Origin: an uncultured Bacteroidota bacterium
Lineage (GTDB): Bacteria; Bacteroidota; Bacteroidia; Flavobacteriales; Flavobacteriaceae
Length of the DNA: 43,752 nt
Assembly: GCA_903838055.1 (NCBI GenBank)
Contig: CAILWV010000041.1
Coordinates: 1-43,752, forward strand
Direction of reading: 5' to 3'
In this document: positions 32,074-40,769 of the stretch, piece by piece
Layout: each line of letters begins with the position of its first letter
How positions within the stretch are numbered: the first letter of the stretch is position 1
Translations under genes and position numbers: made by a program
The notes under the pieces: generated by a model
The model's database searches: none
The model's input: the letters and a program-made list of their open reading frames with translations, nothing else
Told to the model about the DNA's origin: nothing

Positions 32074-32081
32074 TACTTTTG
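32074..32081 (+). promoter_or_regulatory. -7 promoter box TACTTTTG of the BatA gene
   Basis: TAnnTTTG match 16 bases before the ATG at 32098, directly behind the tandem repeat. Confidence 0.55.
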
Positions 32082-32097
32082 ACAAACTAAAATAAAA

Positions 32098-34026
32098 ATG
32101 CAATTCCAACACCCAGAAATTCTTTATTTTCTTTTCTTATTGGTGATTCCAATTCTGGTGCATCTTTTTCAATTGCGAAAATTTAAAACGGAGTATTTTA
32201 CTAATGTAAAATTTCTAAAAGAACTTGCGTTACAAACTCGAAAAAGTTCAAAAATTAAAAAGTATTTATTACTAGCCACCCGATTACTTTTATTGGCATT
32301 TTTAATCATTGCATTTGCAAAACCCTTCTTTAAAGCCAAAGACCATAAAGATGCTACCAATGAATTGTACATTGTACTAGATAATTCCTTTAGCATGCAA
32401 GCCAAAGGGCAAAAAGGAGAATTACTAAAACGTGCTGTTCAGGATTTATTAGAACATACACCCGAAAACGCTAATTTTTCTTTAATTACCTGCTCGGAAA
32501 ATTATTGGAATACCGATATCAAATCGATTCAAAAGGAATTACAAAATTTAAAATACAGCGCCTCCTCTTTTCAATTGCAGCAACTTTTAGCAAAAATTAA
32601 AGCCCATAAATCGGCATTCCAAAAAGATATTGTTGTGATTACCGATGCTGTTGGCATACAACCAAACGAAATAAAGAAAAACAACGAAGATGAAAATTTG
32701 TATTTCATTCTTCCAGAAGCTGAAAAAACTAACAATATTGCAATTGATAGCGTTTTCATTAACCAAACAATGGATAATTTTTATGAAATTGGCGTTAAAA
32801 TAGATGCTTATGGTGATGATTTTAAAGATATTCCAATTGCATTATATAACAAAAACAAACTGATTGCTAAAACCTTAGTGAATTTTGAAACCAAAAGTAA
32901 AGTCATCAATTTCACCATTCCAAAAGAAGATTTTCATGGATATGTTTCTATTTCAGACAATAGTTTAGAATACGATAATACCTATTATTTTAGTCTTTCA
33001 AAACCGCAAAAAAGCAACGTTATTAGCATTGGCGATCCCGAAAAAAGCGGATTCCTAAATCGAATATATACAGCAACCGAATTCAATTATATTAATTATT
33101 CCATTCAATCATTAGATTATAATTTATTGGATAAACAAGATGCTATTGTCATAAATGAGTTGAAAGAAATTCCGCAAGCCCTTCAAACAACTTTAAAATC
33201 ATTTGTGGAAAAAGGCGGAAATGTAGTTGTAATTCCGAGTTCTGATAGTTCGATAACCAATATGAATATTTTTCTGTCAACTATTGGAGGAATTCAATTC
33301 AAAACACTAGGAACTGCTGAGAAAATGATTACCAAAATCAATTTTAGTCATCCATTATTCAGTAGCGTTTTCGAGAAAAAAGTAACTAATTTTCAATATC
33401 CAAAAACTAAAGTTTCTTTTGAAATTAGCAACTCAGCACCAATGGTTTTAGGATATAGCGACCAATCGGCATTCTTAAGTGCAATTCAAAATGGCGTTGC
33501 GAGTGTTTATGTTTTTGCCGCTCCTATAAATACTATCAATAGTAATTTTCAGAATTCACCCATCATAGTTCCTACATTTTACAACATGGGCCAAAATGCT
33601 CAAAAAGCAGGAATTACTGCTTTAATTATTGGAGAAAACAAACCTTTTGTGGTAGAAACAAAAATTGGAAAAGATGAAATTGTAACTGTAAAAAACGATC
33701 AAGAAAGTTTTATTCCGATGCAACAAATATTAAATAATAAAGTAAAAATAACTAGTAACGATAATCCTAAAATAGCTGGAAACTTTGGAGTATTTAATAC
33801 TAACCAACTTATAGAAAACATTAGTTTTAATTACAATCGCACCGAAAGTAATTTAGCAAATGCTAATCCAGAAGCAGTTAGTGATTTTAAAGAAATAAGT
33901 AACGTAAATTCTATATTTGATACCTTACAAGCAAATCGAGCAGACAATCAAATATGGAAATGGTTTTTAATGCTAACCTTATTATTTATTACACTAGAAA
34001 TTTTAATTCAAAAATTTGTAAAATGA
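32098..34026 (+). CDS. BatA-domain membrane protein (von Willebrand type A-like)
   Basis: 642 residues. The N-terminus is the BatA membrane module: FQHPEILYFLFLLVIPILVHLFQLRKFKTEYFTNVKFLKEL with a second helix LLLATRLLLLAFLIIAFAKPFF near 57-77. Residues about 90-210 follow a von Willebrand A-like fold (ELYIVLDNSFSMQAKGQKGELLKRAV, where DNSFSM is the metal-site-like DxSxS). A second alpha/beta module (VISIGDPEKSG to VIPSSDSS) precedes a C-terminal membrane helix near 620-640 (WFLMLTLLFITLEILIQKFV). The large middle part is periplasmic. Bat proteins are linked to stress tolerance and envelope integrity in Bacteroidota; the exact job is unknown. The dihydroorotase-like gene follows 40 bases later. 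Confidence 0.9.
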   Translation: MQFQHPEILYFLFLLVIPILVHLFQLRKFKTEYFTNVKFLKELALQTRKSSKIKKYLLLATRLLLLAFLIIAFAKPFFKAKDHKDATNELYIVLDNSFSMQAKGQKGELLKRAVQDLLEHTPENANFSLITCSENYWNTDIKSIQKELQNLKYSASSFQLQQLLAKIKAHKSAFQKDIVVITDAVGIQPNEIKKNNEDENLYFILPEAEKTNNIAIDSVFINQTMDNFYEIGVKIDAYGDDFKDIPIALYNKNKLIAKTLVNFETKSKVINFTIPKEDFHGYVSISDNSLEYDNTYYFSLSKPQKSNVISIGDPEKSGFLNRIYTATEFNYINYSIQSLDYNLLDKQDAIVINELKEIPQALQTTLKSFVEKGGNVVVIPSSDSSITNMNIFLSTIGGIQFKTLGTAEKMITKINFSHPLFSSVFEKKVTNFQYPKTKVSFEISNSAPMVLGYSDQSAFLSAIQNGVASVYVFAAPINTINSNFQNSPIIVPTFYNMGQNAQKAGITALIIGENKPFVVETKIGKDEIVTVKNDQESFIPMQQILNNKVKITSNDNPKIAGNFGVFNTNQLIENISFNYNRTESNLANANPEAVSDFKEISNVNSIFDTLQANRADNQIWKWFLMLTLLFITLEILIQKFVK

Positions 34027-34066
34027 TTTTTTCTCTTATGATTAAGAATCTAATAAAATAAAAATT

Positions 34067-35320
34067 ATGAAATTTATTATCCGAGAAGCAAAGATTATTG
34101 ACAAAAAAAGCCCATTTCATAACCAAGTAGTTGATGTAAAAATTAATGAAGGAATTTTAGAAAAAATTGGCAAAAATCTGGCTAAAGAATCTGATTATGA
34201 AGAAATAACCCACCCCGATCTACATCTTTCTCAAGGATGGATGGACAGCAGTGTTTCTTTAGGTGAGCCAGGATATGAAGATCGAGAAACAATTGCAAAC
34301 GGATTACTAGTTGCAGCCAAAAGTGGTTTTACTGCAATTGCTTTACAACCTAATAGTTTTCCAATTTTAGATAACCAATCACAAATTCAATTTGTAAAAC
34401 AAAAAGCCGCAACAACAGCCACTGATTTATTCCCTATTGGAGCATTAACAAAAAATAGCGAAGGAACCGATTTAGCAGAATTGTTTGACATGAAAAATGT
34501 GGGAGCAATTGCTTTTGGAGATTATGGTAAGAGTTTATCTAATGCAAATTTATTGAAAATTGGTTTGCAATACGTTCAGGACTTTGATGGTTTGGTAATT
34601 ACTTTTTGCCAAGACGAAAAGATAAAAGGAAGCGGAGTGGTTAATGAAGGGATTGTTTCTACTCGATTGGGATTAAAAGGAATTCCAAATCTAGCCGAAG
34701 AAGTAATTGTCGCTAGAAACTTATTTTTATTAGAATATACTGGAGGAAAAATGCATATTCCTACTATTTCTTCAGCTAAATCTGTAGAATTAATAAGAGA
34801 GGCTAAAGCAAAAGGATTGCAAGTAACTTGTAGTGTTGCCGTTCATAATTTGGTTTTAACAGACGAAAAACTAGATGGATTTGACACCCGATTTAAAGTT
34901 TCACCACCGCTAAGAACTGAAAAAGATAGAATCGCATTACTTGCTGGAGTAACCGATAATACCATTGACTTAATTACTTCCGATCATAATCCGATGGACA
35001 TTGAGCACAAGAAAATGGAATTTGACGGAGCTAAAAATGGAACAATTGGTTTAGAAAGTGCGTTTGGTGCTTTACTATCCGTTTTATCTTTAGAAACTAT
35101 TATTTCAAAATTTACCAATGCAAAATCAGTTTTCAAAATAGAAAATTCAGAAATTGCTGAGGGTAAATCGGCAAATATTACGCTTTTTACAACCGAAGAT
35201 GAATGGGAATTTTCAAAAGAAAATATAATTTCAAAATCTAAAAATTCAGCATTTCTGGGAACTAAAATGAAAGGGAAAGTAGTTGGGATTTATAATAATG
35301 GACAATTGATTTTAAACTAA
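34067..35320 (+). CDS. Dihydroorotase-like protein lacking the metal-binding HxH
   Basis: 417 residues with the amidohydrolase architecture of dihydroorotase. Where active enzymes have D-x-H-x-H-x-R-E-P-G, this protein reads GWMDSSVSLGEPGYEDRE near 59-76: both zinc-binding histidines are serine and the substrate-binding arginine is glycine. Other parts persist: GKMHIPTISSAKSVELIREAKAKGLQVTCSVAVHNL and DLITSDHNPMDIEHK with the catalytic-position aspartate. The frame is intact and the rest is well conserved, so it is likely a functional non-catalytic relative like the pseudo-dihydroorotases that support aspartate transcarbamoylase, not a decayed gene. No pyrimidine gene is adjacent. Often annotated simply as dihydroorotase, which the residues do not support. 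Confidence 0.85.
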   Translation: MKFIIREAKIIDKKSPFHNQVVDVKINEGILEKIGKNLAKESDYEEITHPDLHLSQGWMDSSVSLGEPGYEDRETIANGLLVAAKSGFTAIALQPNSFPILDNQSQIQFVKQKAATTATDLFPIGALTKNSEGTDLAELFDMKNVGAIAFGDYGKSLSNANLLKIGLQYVQDFDGLVITFCQDEKIKGSGVVNEGIVSTRLGLKGIPNLAEEVIVARNLFLLEYTGGKMHIPTISSAKSVELIREAKAKGLQVTCSVAVHNLVLTDEKLDGFDTRFKVSPPLRTEKDRIALLAGVTDNTIDLITSDHNPMDIEHKKMEFDGAKNGTIGLESAFGALLSVLSLETIISKFTNAKSVFKIENSEIAEGKSANITLFTTEDEWEFSKENIISKSKNSAFLGTKMKGKVVGIYNNGQLILN

Positions 35321-35344
35321 TTCATTATAAACTATTCTGTTCTA

Positions 35345-35467
35345 ATGAAAAACAAATCTGATAGAAAAAGTTTTTTTGAAAATTACATGACTTATAGACT
35401 TTTTACTACTTTAGTAGCATTAGTGATTTTTATTGTAATTGCATTGTACAAATTATTATTTAATTAA
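35345..35467 (+). CDS. Small single-helix membrane protein, 40 residues
   Basis: ATG at 35345, TAA at 35465-35467. A charged N-terminus MKNKSDRKSFFENYMTYR precedes one hydrophobic helix TTLVALVIFIVIALYKLLF. It sits 24 bases after the dihydroorotase-like gene and 4 bases before the next gene, so it fits into the operon. Size and spacing support a real gene, but there is no homology I can name. Confidence 0.6.
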   Translation: MKNKSDRKSFFENYMTYRLFTTLVALVIFIVIALYKLLFN

Positions 35468-35471
35468 AAAA

Positions 35472-35798
35472 ATGGATCAAAAAACTATAGACGAAGGAAA
35501 ATCGGCAGCAATAACCAGTTACATACTAATTGTAGGAGTTTTAATTGCAATGTCAATGAATTCTGAAAACAAGAATGACTTTGCATCGTTTCATATTCGT
35601 CAAGGATTGGGATTAACCTTAACCTTCATCACTTTGGGAGTTTCTATAAGTTATTTTGAAAGTATTATGGTTGCTGCTCCGATGTGGATATTCATTTCGG
35701 TTTTGACAATTTACGGAATTTTTTCTGCTTCTAAAGGTGAAACAATTCCAATGCCGTTATTGGGAAAATTGTTTCAAAAATGGTTTAGTTTTATTTAA
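35472..35798 (+). CDS. Small membrane protein, DUF4870-like
   Basis: 108 residues from the ATG at 35472. The pattern DEGKSAAITSYILIVGVLIAMSMNSENKNDFASFHIRQGLGLTLTFI is that of DUF4870-type import-component-like proteins: a first helix, then the FHIRQGLGL turn, then two further helices. Three membrane segments at about 12-29, 47-66 and 68-88. Function is unknown. Its stop overlaps the ATG of the next gene (TAATG at 35796-35800), so translation is coupled. Confidence 0.75.
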   Translation: MDQKTIDEGKSAAITSYILIVGVLIAMSMNSENKNDFASFHIRQGLGLTLTFITLGVSISYFESIMVAAPMWIFISVLTIYGIFSASKGETIPMPLLGKLFQKWFSFI

Positions 35799-36433
35799 TG
35801 AAAATCAAATCTGTATTACTTTTTATTTCCATATTTATTTTGGTTGGGTTTACAAATTCTTCAACAAAGAAGATGAAATTGGAACAACTAAAAAGTAAAT
35901 CAATTATTGGTGATTTTGATGGAGATAAAAAAGCGGATACTTTAGCCGAAATTCATACTTCTGAAAAGGAAAACAATATAATAACTGAAATTCCTTTTAT
36001 AAATGATTATGACAATTTAGTTGATTATTATTTCAAACATTCTATTCGAACCTCATTAAAATCATCAAACAAAAGAATTAAAGATCTCGATTTAGGAACT
36101 AGTTTTGGAGTTTATTGCCTAATAAATATTGGAGATAATAATGGAGATAAAAAAGATGAAATTGCTTTAGTTATTGATTATTGTGATTTTAGTAATCTAA
36201 ACAGTTGCAAAATTTATTCTTTATGTAATAATAATTGGAAAATGATCCATCACTTTGCTATTCATGAGGCTGTCTTTGATTATATAGAAGGCGAAAAATT
36301 AGACCCAAATAAAATAGGAGATTATCTACAAAAGAAAAAAGGAATATGGTTCTATGCGGATGCATTAGAAGTTTTAGAATCGGATGATACCATAATAAAA
36401 ATGAAACCATTAAAAATAAAAAAATGCAATTAA
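35798..36433 (+). CDS. Secreted protein with calcium-loop-like repeats, function unknown
   Basis: 211 residues with signal peptide MKIKSVLLFISIFILVGFTNS. Two acidic loops, GDFDGDKKADTL near 38-49 and NIGDNNGDKKDEIALV near 109-124, resemble the D-x-D-x-D-G loops of FG-GAP and EF-hand-like beta-propeller modules. The rest is not recognisable. It probably sits in the periplasm or on the cell surface and may bind calcium; that is inference from the loops. It overlaps the gene in front by one base and the esterase reading frame behind it by ten. Confidence 0.7.
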   Translation: MKIKSVLLFISIFILVGFTNSSTKKMKLEQLKSKSIIGDFDGDKKADTLAEIHTSEKENNIITEIPFINDYDNLVDYYFKHSIRTSLKSSNKRIKDLDLGTSFGVYCLINIGDNNGDKKDEIALVIDYCDFSNLNSCKIYSLCNNNWKMIHHFAIHEAVFDYIEGEKLDPNKIGDYLQKKKGIWFYADALEVLESDDTIIKMKPLKIKKCN

Positions 36434-37080
36434 CAATGAATTTATCACTACACCATTTAGTTCGTGAGCCTAAAATAAAATTAGAGAAAAATCCTTTATT
36501 GCTATTATTACATGGCTATGGTAGCAACGAAGAAGATTTATTTTCTTTTGCTTCGGAACTTCCCGATGAATATTATGTGGTTTCAGTTAGAGCTCCTCAT
36601 GAAATGGGCTACGGAAGTTATGCTTGGTATGCAATTAATTTTGATGCCGATGAAAATAAATTTTCCGATATTCCGCAAGCACAAGAATCTAGAGATTTAA
36701 TTGCTGCTTTTATTGATGAATTAGTGGAGAATTATCCTATAGATCCTGCTAAAGTAACTTTAATAGGATTCAGTCAAGGTACCATTTTAAGTTATGCAAT
36801 CGCACTTTCATATCCCGAAAAAATCCAGCGAGTAGTAGCAATGAGTGGTTATTTAAATACAGAAATGGCAACAGCAAATTTTGACAAGAATGCTTTTAAA
36901 CATTTGAAAATTTTTGCTTCTCATGGAACTGTAGACCAAGTTGTTCCAGTTGATTGGGCTAGAAAAGCAGCACCTGTATTAACACAATTAGGAATTGAAG
37001 TAGTCTATAAAGAATATCCTATTGGTCATGGAGTGTCACCACAAAATTTTTATGATTTTAAGAATTGGTTACAACACTAA
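36424..37080 (+). CDS. Phospholipase/carboxylesterase-type alpha/beta hydrolase
   Basis: 218 residues (214 if the second ATG at 36436 is used, which lies 2 bases after the previous stop). Classic small serine hydrolase: LLLLLHGYGSNEEDLFSFASELP near 19-41, the nucleophile elbow GFSQG near 117, the acid in HGTVDQVVP near 164 and the histidine in GHGVSP near 200. YVVSVRAPHEMGYGSYAWYAI fits the phospholipase/carboxylesterase (acyl-protein thioesterase-like) family. Cytoplasmic, as no signal peptide is seen. Last gene of the run that began with the dihydroorotase-like gene or the BatA gene. Confidence 0.93.
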   Translation: MQLTMNLSLHHLVREPKIKLEKNPLLLLLHGYGSNEEDLFSFASELPDEYYVVSVRAPHEMGYGSYAWYAINFDADENKFSDIPQAQESRDLIAAFIDELVENYPIDPAKVTLIGFSQGTILSYAIALSYPEKIQRVVAMSGYLNTEMATANFDKNAFKHLKIFASHGTVDQVVPVDWARKAAPVLTQLGIEVVYKEYPIGHGVSPQNFYDFKNWLQH

Positions 37081-37091
37081 AATATAAATTA

Positions 37092-37574
37092 TTATTCTTG
37101 ACCATCGGGATTATCCGAACCTGATACTTTATTACCAATTTCGCCATCGCCAGAAAAAACAAGAACACCTGCTTTCTTAAGTTCATAACCGTTATGCACT
37201 TCTAATTGGTAATCGCTAAAATTCCATGTTTTACTTTGGTCATTTTTAGTCACAATAAAGGATTTATCGTCTGGTAAAAAAATTTCTGCTTTATCCGCAT
37301 TTTCATTAAATAAGACATAAGCGCATAAAGTTTCATCTTCTGTAGTAGCATTTTCAACAGGAATTAACTGGATACCTGAAAAAGCTTTAACACATTCTTT
37401 ATTTAATTTTGACCATGTATATCCTGCAGAAGCCAAACATCCATTATTATCCTTATCAACACCTACTATAGTAGAGTCTTTATGAGGAACATTTGTAACT
37501 TCAGGATCGGCATCATTGAATTTACATGATATTAAAATAGAAAAAAGTGCAATATATAGTAGTAGGTTTTTCAT
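37092..37574 (-). CDS. Lipoprotein, function unknown
   Basis: 160 residues. N-terminal lipoprotein signal MKNLLLYIALFSILISCKF with a lipobox ending at Cys17. The mature part (CLASAGYTWSKLNKECVKAFSGIQLIPVE) contains a YTWSKLNKECV segment that I have seen in other Bacteroidota lipoproteins, but no named family. It ends SGSDNPDGQE. It is the last gene of a minus-strand group with the 163-residue protein and the MBL hydrolase and meets the esterase gene tail to tail with 11 bases between. Confidence 0.8.
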   Translation of the reverse strand: MKNLLLYIALFSILISCKFNDADPEVTNVPHKDSTIVGVDKDNNGCLASAGYTWSKLNKECVKAFSGIQLIPVENATTEDETLCAYVLFNENADKAEIFLPDDKSFIVTKNDQSKTWNFSDYQLEVHNGYELKKAGVLVFSGDGEIGNKVSGSDNPDGQE

Positions 37575-37612
37575 TGAATTTAAAATTTTATTGGGCTTAA
37601 AATTTTATTAGT

Positions 37613-38104
37613 TTAATATTCTTGTTTAGGATAGATGAAAGAATCCATTAATTGAAAAGTGATTTTTCCATCTTTTTCAACGAAATATTTCAAAACTACA
37701 TCACCCCAATATTGTCCATCACTATAATCAGCAATAATCCATCGGTGGTTTAGTATTTTAATTTTATTAATAATGAATTTTTGTTCGCCTAGTTTTTCTC
37801 TTCCTGTATAGATATTACCTTTTGGATCGTCATTAAATGCTAATAATGCTTCTTTTATTTGAGGCATCAACTTTATAACGTCATAATCCGCAAAATATTC
37901 TTTGGCATAATCATTATATTCAAGAGAAAAGTGATTAGCATCTTCTAATCTATTAGAAATTTCAGCAATACTATCTTTCAGGTATTTTAGTTCACTTTCA
38001 TTTTTTTTCTTTTCAAATGCTAGTGCTTTACTGAAATACATATACGTAAATCCAGCTACTAAAGCAGAAAGAATAAATAAGTATAAGTATAATTGTCGTT
38101 TCAT
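37613..38104 (-). CDS. Membrane-anchored hypothetical protein, 163 residues
   Basis: One N-terminal membrane helix (YLYLFILSALVAGFTYMYF near 6-25), then a coiled-coil-like stretch (LAFEKKKNESELKYLKDSIAEISNRLEDA) and a soluble domain with QKFIINKIKILNHRWIIADYSDGQYWGDVVLKYFVEKDGKITF. No family recognised. It starts one base after the stop of the MBL hydrolase gene, so it is translated from the same mRNA. The soluble part should lie outside the cytoplasm. Confidence 0.8.
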   Translation of the reverse strand: MKRQLYLYLFILSALVAGFTYMYFSKALAFEKKKNESELKYLKDSIAEISNRLEDANHFSLEYNDYAKEYFADYDVIKLMPQIKEALLAFNDDPKGNIYTGREKLGEQKFIINKIKILNHRWIIADYSDGQYWGDVVLKYFVEKDGKITFQLMDSFIYPKQEY

Positions 38105-38105
38105 T

Positions 38106-38870
38106 TTAAATAGATATTTCTAAGTTATCATAAGCCAAAAACACATTTTGTGGCAACTTTTTTTGTACTAAATCATGAAAGCCTAATAAATGACTGATAT
38201 GAGTTAAATAGGTTTTTTTTGGCTGAACCAAAGTTACAAAATCTAATGCTTCCTGCAAACTAAAATGAGAATGGTGAGGTTCTTCTCTTAAAGCATTAAT
38301 AACCAATACATTCACACCTTTAATTTTTTCAATTTCCTCTGGTTCAATAGTTTTCACATCTGTTAAATAGGCAAAATCCCCAATTCGATAACCAAAAACT
38401 TGAAGATTGGCATGAAATGCATTTATTGGAATTATATTAAGATTTCCAACTTTAAACGGAATATTATTATTTACTTGTATAGGTTCCACTGAGGGAGCTC
38501 CCGGGTATCTATTTTCAGTTTCAAAAACATAATCAAAACGACTTTTTAAATTATCAATCACTCTTAGATGAGCATAAATAGGAATTTTTCCATGTTTGAA
38601 ATTAAAAGGCCGAATATCATCTATTCCCGCAGTATGATCCGCATGTTCGTGAGTAAACAAAATAGCATCTATCCTATCACATTTGGAAGTAAGCATTTGT
38701 TGTCTAAAATCTGGTCCACTGTCAATTACTATTGAGGTATCTTCGGTATGTATCCAAACAGAAACACGTAATCGCTTGTCTTTAGGGTTATCACTTAGGC
38801 ATACAGAGTGGTGGCTTCCAATAACTGGAATGCCTTGAGATGTTCCTGTTCCTAAAAAATAAACCTTCAT
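38106..38870 (-). CDS. MBL-fold metallo-hydrolase (PhnP-like)
   Basis: 254 residues. The metallo-beta-lactamase motif THEHADHTAGIDDIRPF near 74-90 supplies the HxHxDH metal ligands; earlier IVIDSGPDFRQQM and later INAFHANLQVFGYRIGDFAYLTDVKTI and a final SHLLGFHDL complete the site. The start MKVYFLGTGTSQGIPVIGSHHSVC is typical for PhnP-like phosphodiesterases and related enzymes. The probable reaction is hydrolysis of a phosphodiester; the natural substrate is unknown. First gene of a three-gene minus-strand operon with its own -7 box. Confidence 0.93.
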   Translation of the reverse strand: MKVYFLGTGTSQGIPVIGSHHSVCLSDNPKDKRLRVSVWIHTEDTSIVIDSGPDFRQQMLTSKCDRIDAILFTHEHADHTAGIDDIRPFNFKHGKIPIYAHLRVIDNLKSRFDYVFETENRYPGAPSVEPIQVNNNIPFKVGNLNIIPINAFHANLQVFGYRIGDFAYLTDVKTIEPEEIEKIKGVNVLVINALREEPHHSHFSLQEALDFVTLVQPKKTYLTHISHLLGFHDLVQKKLPQNVFLAYDNLEISI

Positions 38871-38925
38871 TATTTATTAATTTTGGTAGTTAATTTATTA
38901 AAATCAACGGTTACTTAATTTAATA

Positions 38926-38933
38926 CAAAAATA
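38926..38933 (-). promoter_or_regulatory. -7 promoter box TATTTTTG of the MBL hydrolase operon
   Basis: TAnnTTTG match on the minus strand, 55 bases before the ATG at 38870, divergent from the promoter at 38968. Confidence 0.5.
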
Positions 38934-38967
38934 GCATTAAATATCGTTTTATAAAGCCTCAATTTAT

Positions 38968-38975
38968 TAACTTTG
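38968..38975 (+). promoter_or_regulatory. -7 promoter box TAACTTTG of the 488-residue gene
   Basis: TAnnTTTG match 18 bases before the ATG at 38994. Confidence 0.55.
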
Positions 38976-38993
38976 CGATGTATATAATTGATT

Positions 38994-40460
38994 ATGGGAA
39001 ATTCTGGATTAGACATAAAATTAAAAGGTGATAAAGTAATAGAGCAAATTCCATCTATTAAAGATAAAGCGTTACGTATTAACTTGAACGAAAATATCTA
39101 TGGAACTTTTGCTGAAATTGGTGCTGGACAAGAAACTGTTCGTCATTTTTTTAGAGCTGGAGGATCATCAGGAACTATCGCTAAAGCAATGTCTGCTTAC
39201 GACAAAGACTTTAGTGATGCTATTTATGGCATTGAAGAAGATGGCCGTTATGTTACGGAAAGTCGTTTAACAAAAATGCTATCCCATGAGGTAGATTTAA
39301 TTGAAAAACGTTTGGATAGAATAAAACATCCAAATAAAATGTTTTTTAGTTATGCCAATACTGTTGCAACTATTGACTTTGCAAAACAATTTAAAGGACA
39401 TGGTTGGGTTGGAATAAAATACCAGATTGAGCCGGATGAAGATTATAATGAAATTATACTTCACATTAGATTTAAAGAAACAGATGCTCGTTTACAACAA
39501 GAAACTCTTGGAATTCTAGGTGTAAACTTAATTTATGGAGCGTTCTATAAACATAATGATCCTAAAAAGTTACTTCGTTATCTTTATGATCACTTAGAGA
39601 AAGACCAATTAGAAATTGATACAATTAACTTTTCAGGACCGCGTTTTGCTAATGTAGACAATAGATTAATGAGTTTACAATTAGTGAAAAATGGAATGAC
39701 AGACGCCGTAATGTTTAGTCCAAACGGACATAACATTTTACCCGCTGCAGTTCTATACAAGAAAAATATTTTGGCTCTAAGGGGAAGTTTCCGTCCAGTT
39801 ACAAAAGTGAATATGGATATGTTAGATAGATCTTTGGAGATGTTTGTAAAAGAAAACAAAGTTGAAAAAGAAAATACCTTTGTAATATTTGAAATCACGC
39901 TTTCTAATTTAAGATCCGAAGGAGAAATTGATGAACGTGATTTTATGGATCGTGCCGAATTACTATGCTCATTAGGACAAACGGTAATGATTTCAAATTT
40001 TCAAGAATATTACAAAGTAGTAGAATATTTCTCTAGTTATACAAAAGCTCGTATGGGATTGGTAATGGGGGTAAATAATTTAGTAGATATTTTTGACGAA
40101 AAATATTACCGCCATTTAAGTGGAGGCATTCTAGAAGCATTTGGAAAATTATTCTATCGTGATTTAAAAGTATATCTATATCCTATGATAGAAGATGGTG
40201 AAATAATCACCTCTCAAAATTTAAAAGTTCATCCTCGAATGAAAGAGTTATACAAATTCTTTGCATATAACGGCAAAGTAATAGATGTAACTGAATATGA
40301 TGAAGAAAATTTAAAAATATTTTCAAGGGAGGTTTTAAAAATGATTGCCACTGGCATTCCTGGCTGGGAAAGATTATTACCTAAAGGAACCGCCGAATTA
40401 ATTAAACAACATCATTTGTTTGGATATGATCCAAATAAAGTATTAGAAGAATCAAATTAA
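38994..40460 (+). CDS. Conserved cytoplasmic protein of unknown function, 488 residues
   Basis: Start at the ATG at 38994; a TTG two codons earlier is less likely. I know this protein as a highly conserved Bacteroidota family (sometimes mislabelled TonB-dependent receptor or nucleotide adenylyltransferase). It has no signal peptide, no barrel and no nucleotidyltransferase motif. Conserved-looking stretches are NENIYGTFAEIGAGQETVRHFFRAGGSSGTIAKAMSAYDKDFSDAIYG near 30-78, FFSYANTVATIDFAKQFKGHGWVGIKYQ, and LQQETLGILGVNLIYGAFY. The strong conservation suggests a basic cellular function that is not yet named. It has its own promoter and a strong terminator. Confidence 0.85.
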   Translation: MGNSGLDIKLKGDKVIEQIPSIKDKALRINLNENIYGTFAEIGAGQETVRHFFRAGGSSGTIAKAMSAYDKDFSDAIYGIEEDGRYVTESRLTKMLSHEVDLIEKRLDRIKHPNKMFFSYANTVATIDFAKQFKGHGWVGIKYQIEPDEDYNEIILHIRFKETDARLQQETLGILGVNLIYGAFYKHNDPKKLLRYLYDHLEKDQLEIDTINFSGPRFANVDNRLMSLQLVKNGMTDAVMFSPNGHNILPAAVLYKKNILALRGSFRPVTKVNMDMLDRSLEMFVKENKVEKENTFVIFEITLSNLRSEGEIDERDFMDRAELLCSLGQTVMISNFQEYYKVVEYFSSYTKARMGLVMGVNNLVDIFDEKYYRHLSGGILEAFGKLFYRDLKVYLYPMIEDGEIITSQNLKVHPRMKELYKFFAYNGKVIDVTEYDEENLKIFSREVLKMIATGIPGWERLLPKGTAELIKQHHLFGYDPNKVLEESN

Positions 40461-40473
40461 TTATTAAAATTAT

Positions 40474-40506
40474 ATCCTCAATGTAAAATATTGAGGATTT
40501 TTTTTG
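40474..40506 (+). terminator. Intrinsic terminator of the 488-residue gene
   Basis: 9-bp stem ATCCTCAAT (40474-40482) / ATTGAGGAT (40490-40498), loop of 7, followed by T. Confidence 0.9.
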
Positions 40507-40769
40507 TTTGTCATTCTACAAAATTCAATTAAATATTATTATTGTTTTTTATAGGTGATTTTATTTTTTTTGAATTATCTTTAATAAAGCTTAAATAACG
40601 CAAAGCCTCGAAACGTTATTTTTTTATTTGTCACAATTTTCGTTTTACAACAATTGTATAACTATTTTGGACGTATAATTTAATTTTCACCTACAAAAAG
40701 ATTAAATATTATTATTACAAGAATAATTTCGGAAGTGTTGGTGTATTAATTATAAAAATAAAAAGAAGT
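40507..40769. other. Gene-free upstream region of the AraC-type gene
   Basis: No gene in this stretch. ATTAAATATTATTATT occurs twice (40528-40543 and 40701-40716), and TAGGTGA near 40553 is matched by TCACCTA near 40688 in reverse. These could be binding sites or chance in such A+T-rich DNA. No clean -7 box was found. Confidence 0.4.

Noticed and set aside
40528..40716. 16-base direct repeat ATTAAATATTATTATT as target-site duplication
   Set aside because: Pure A+T sequence in A+T-rich DNA and nothing element-like lies between the copies; chance is likely.
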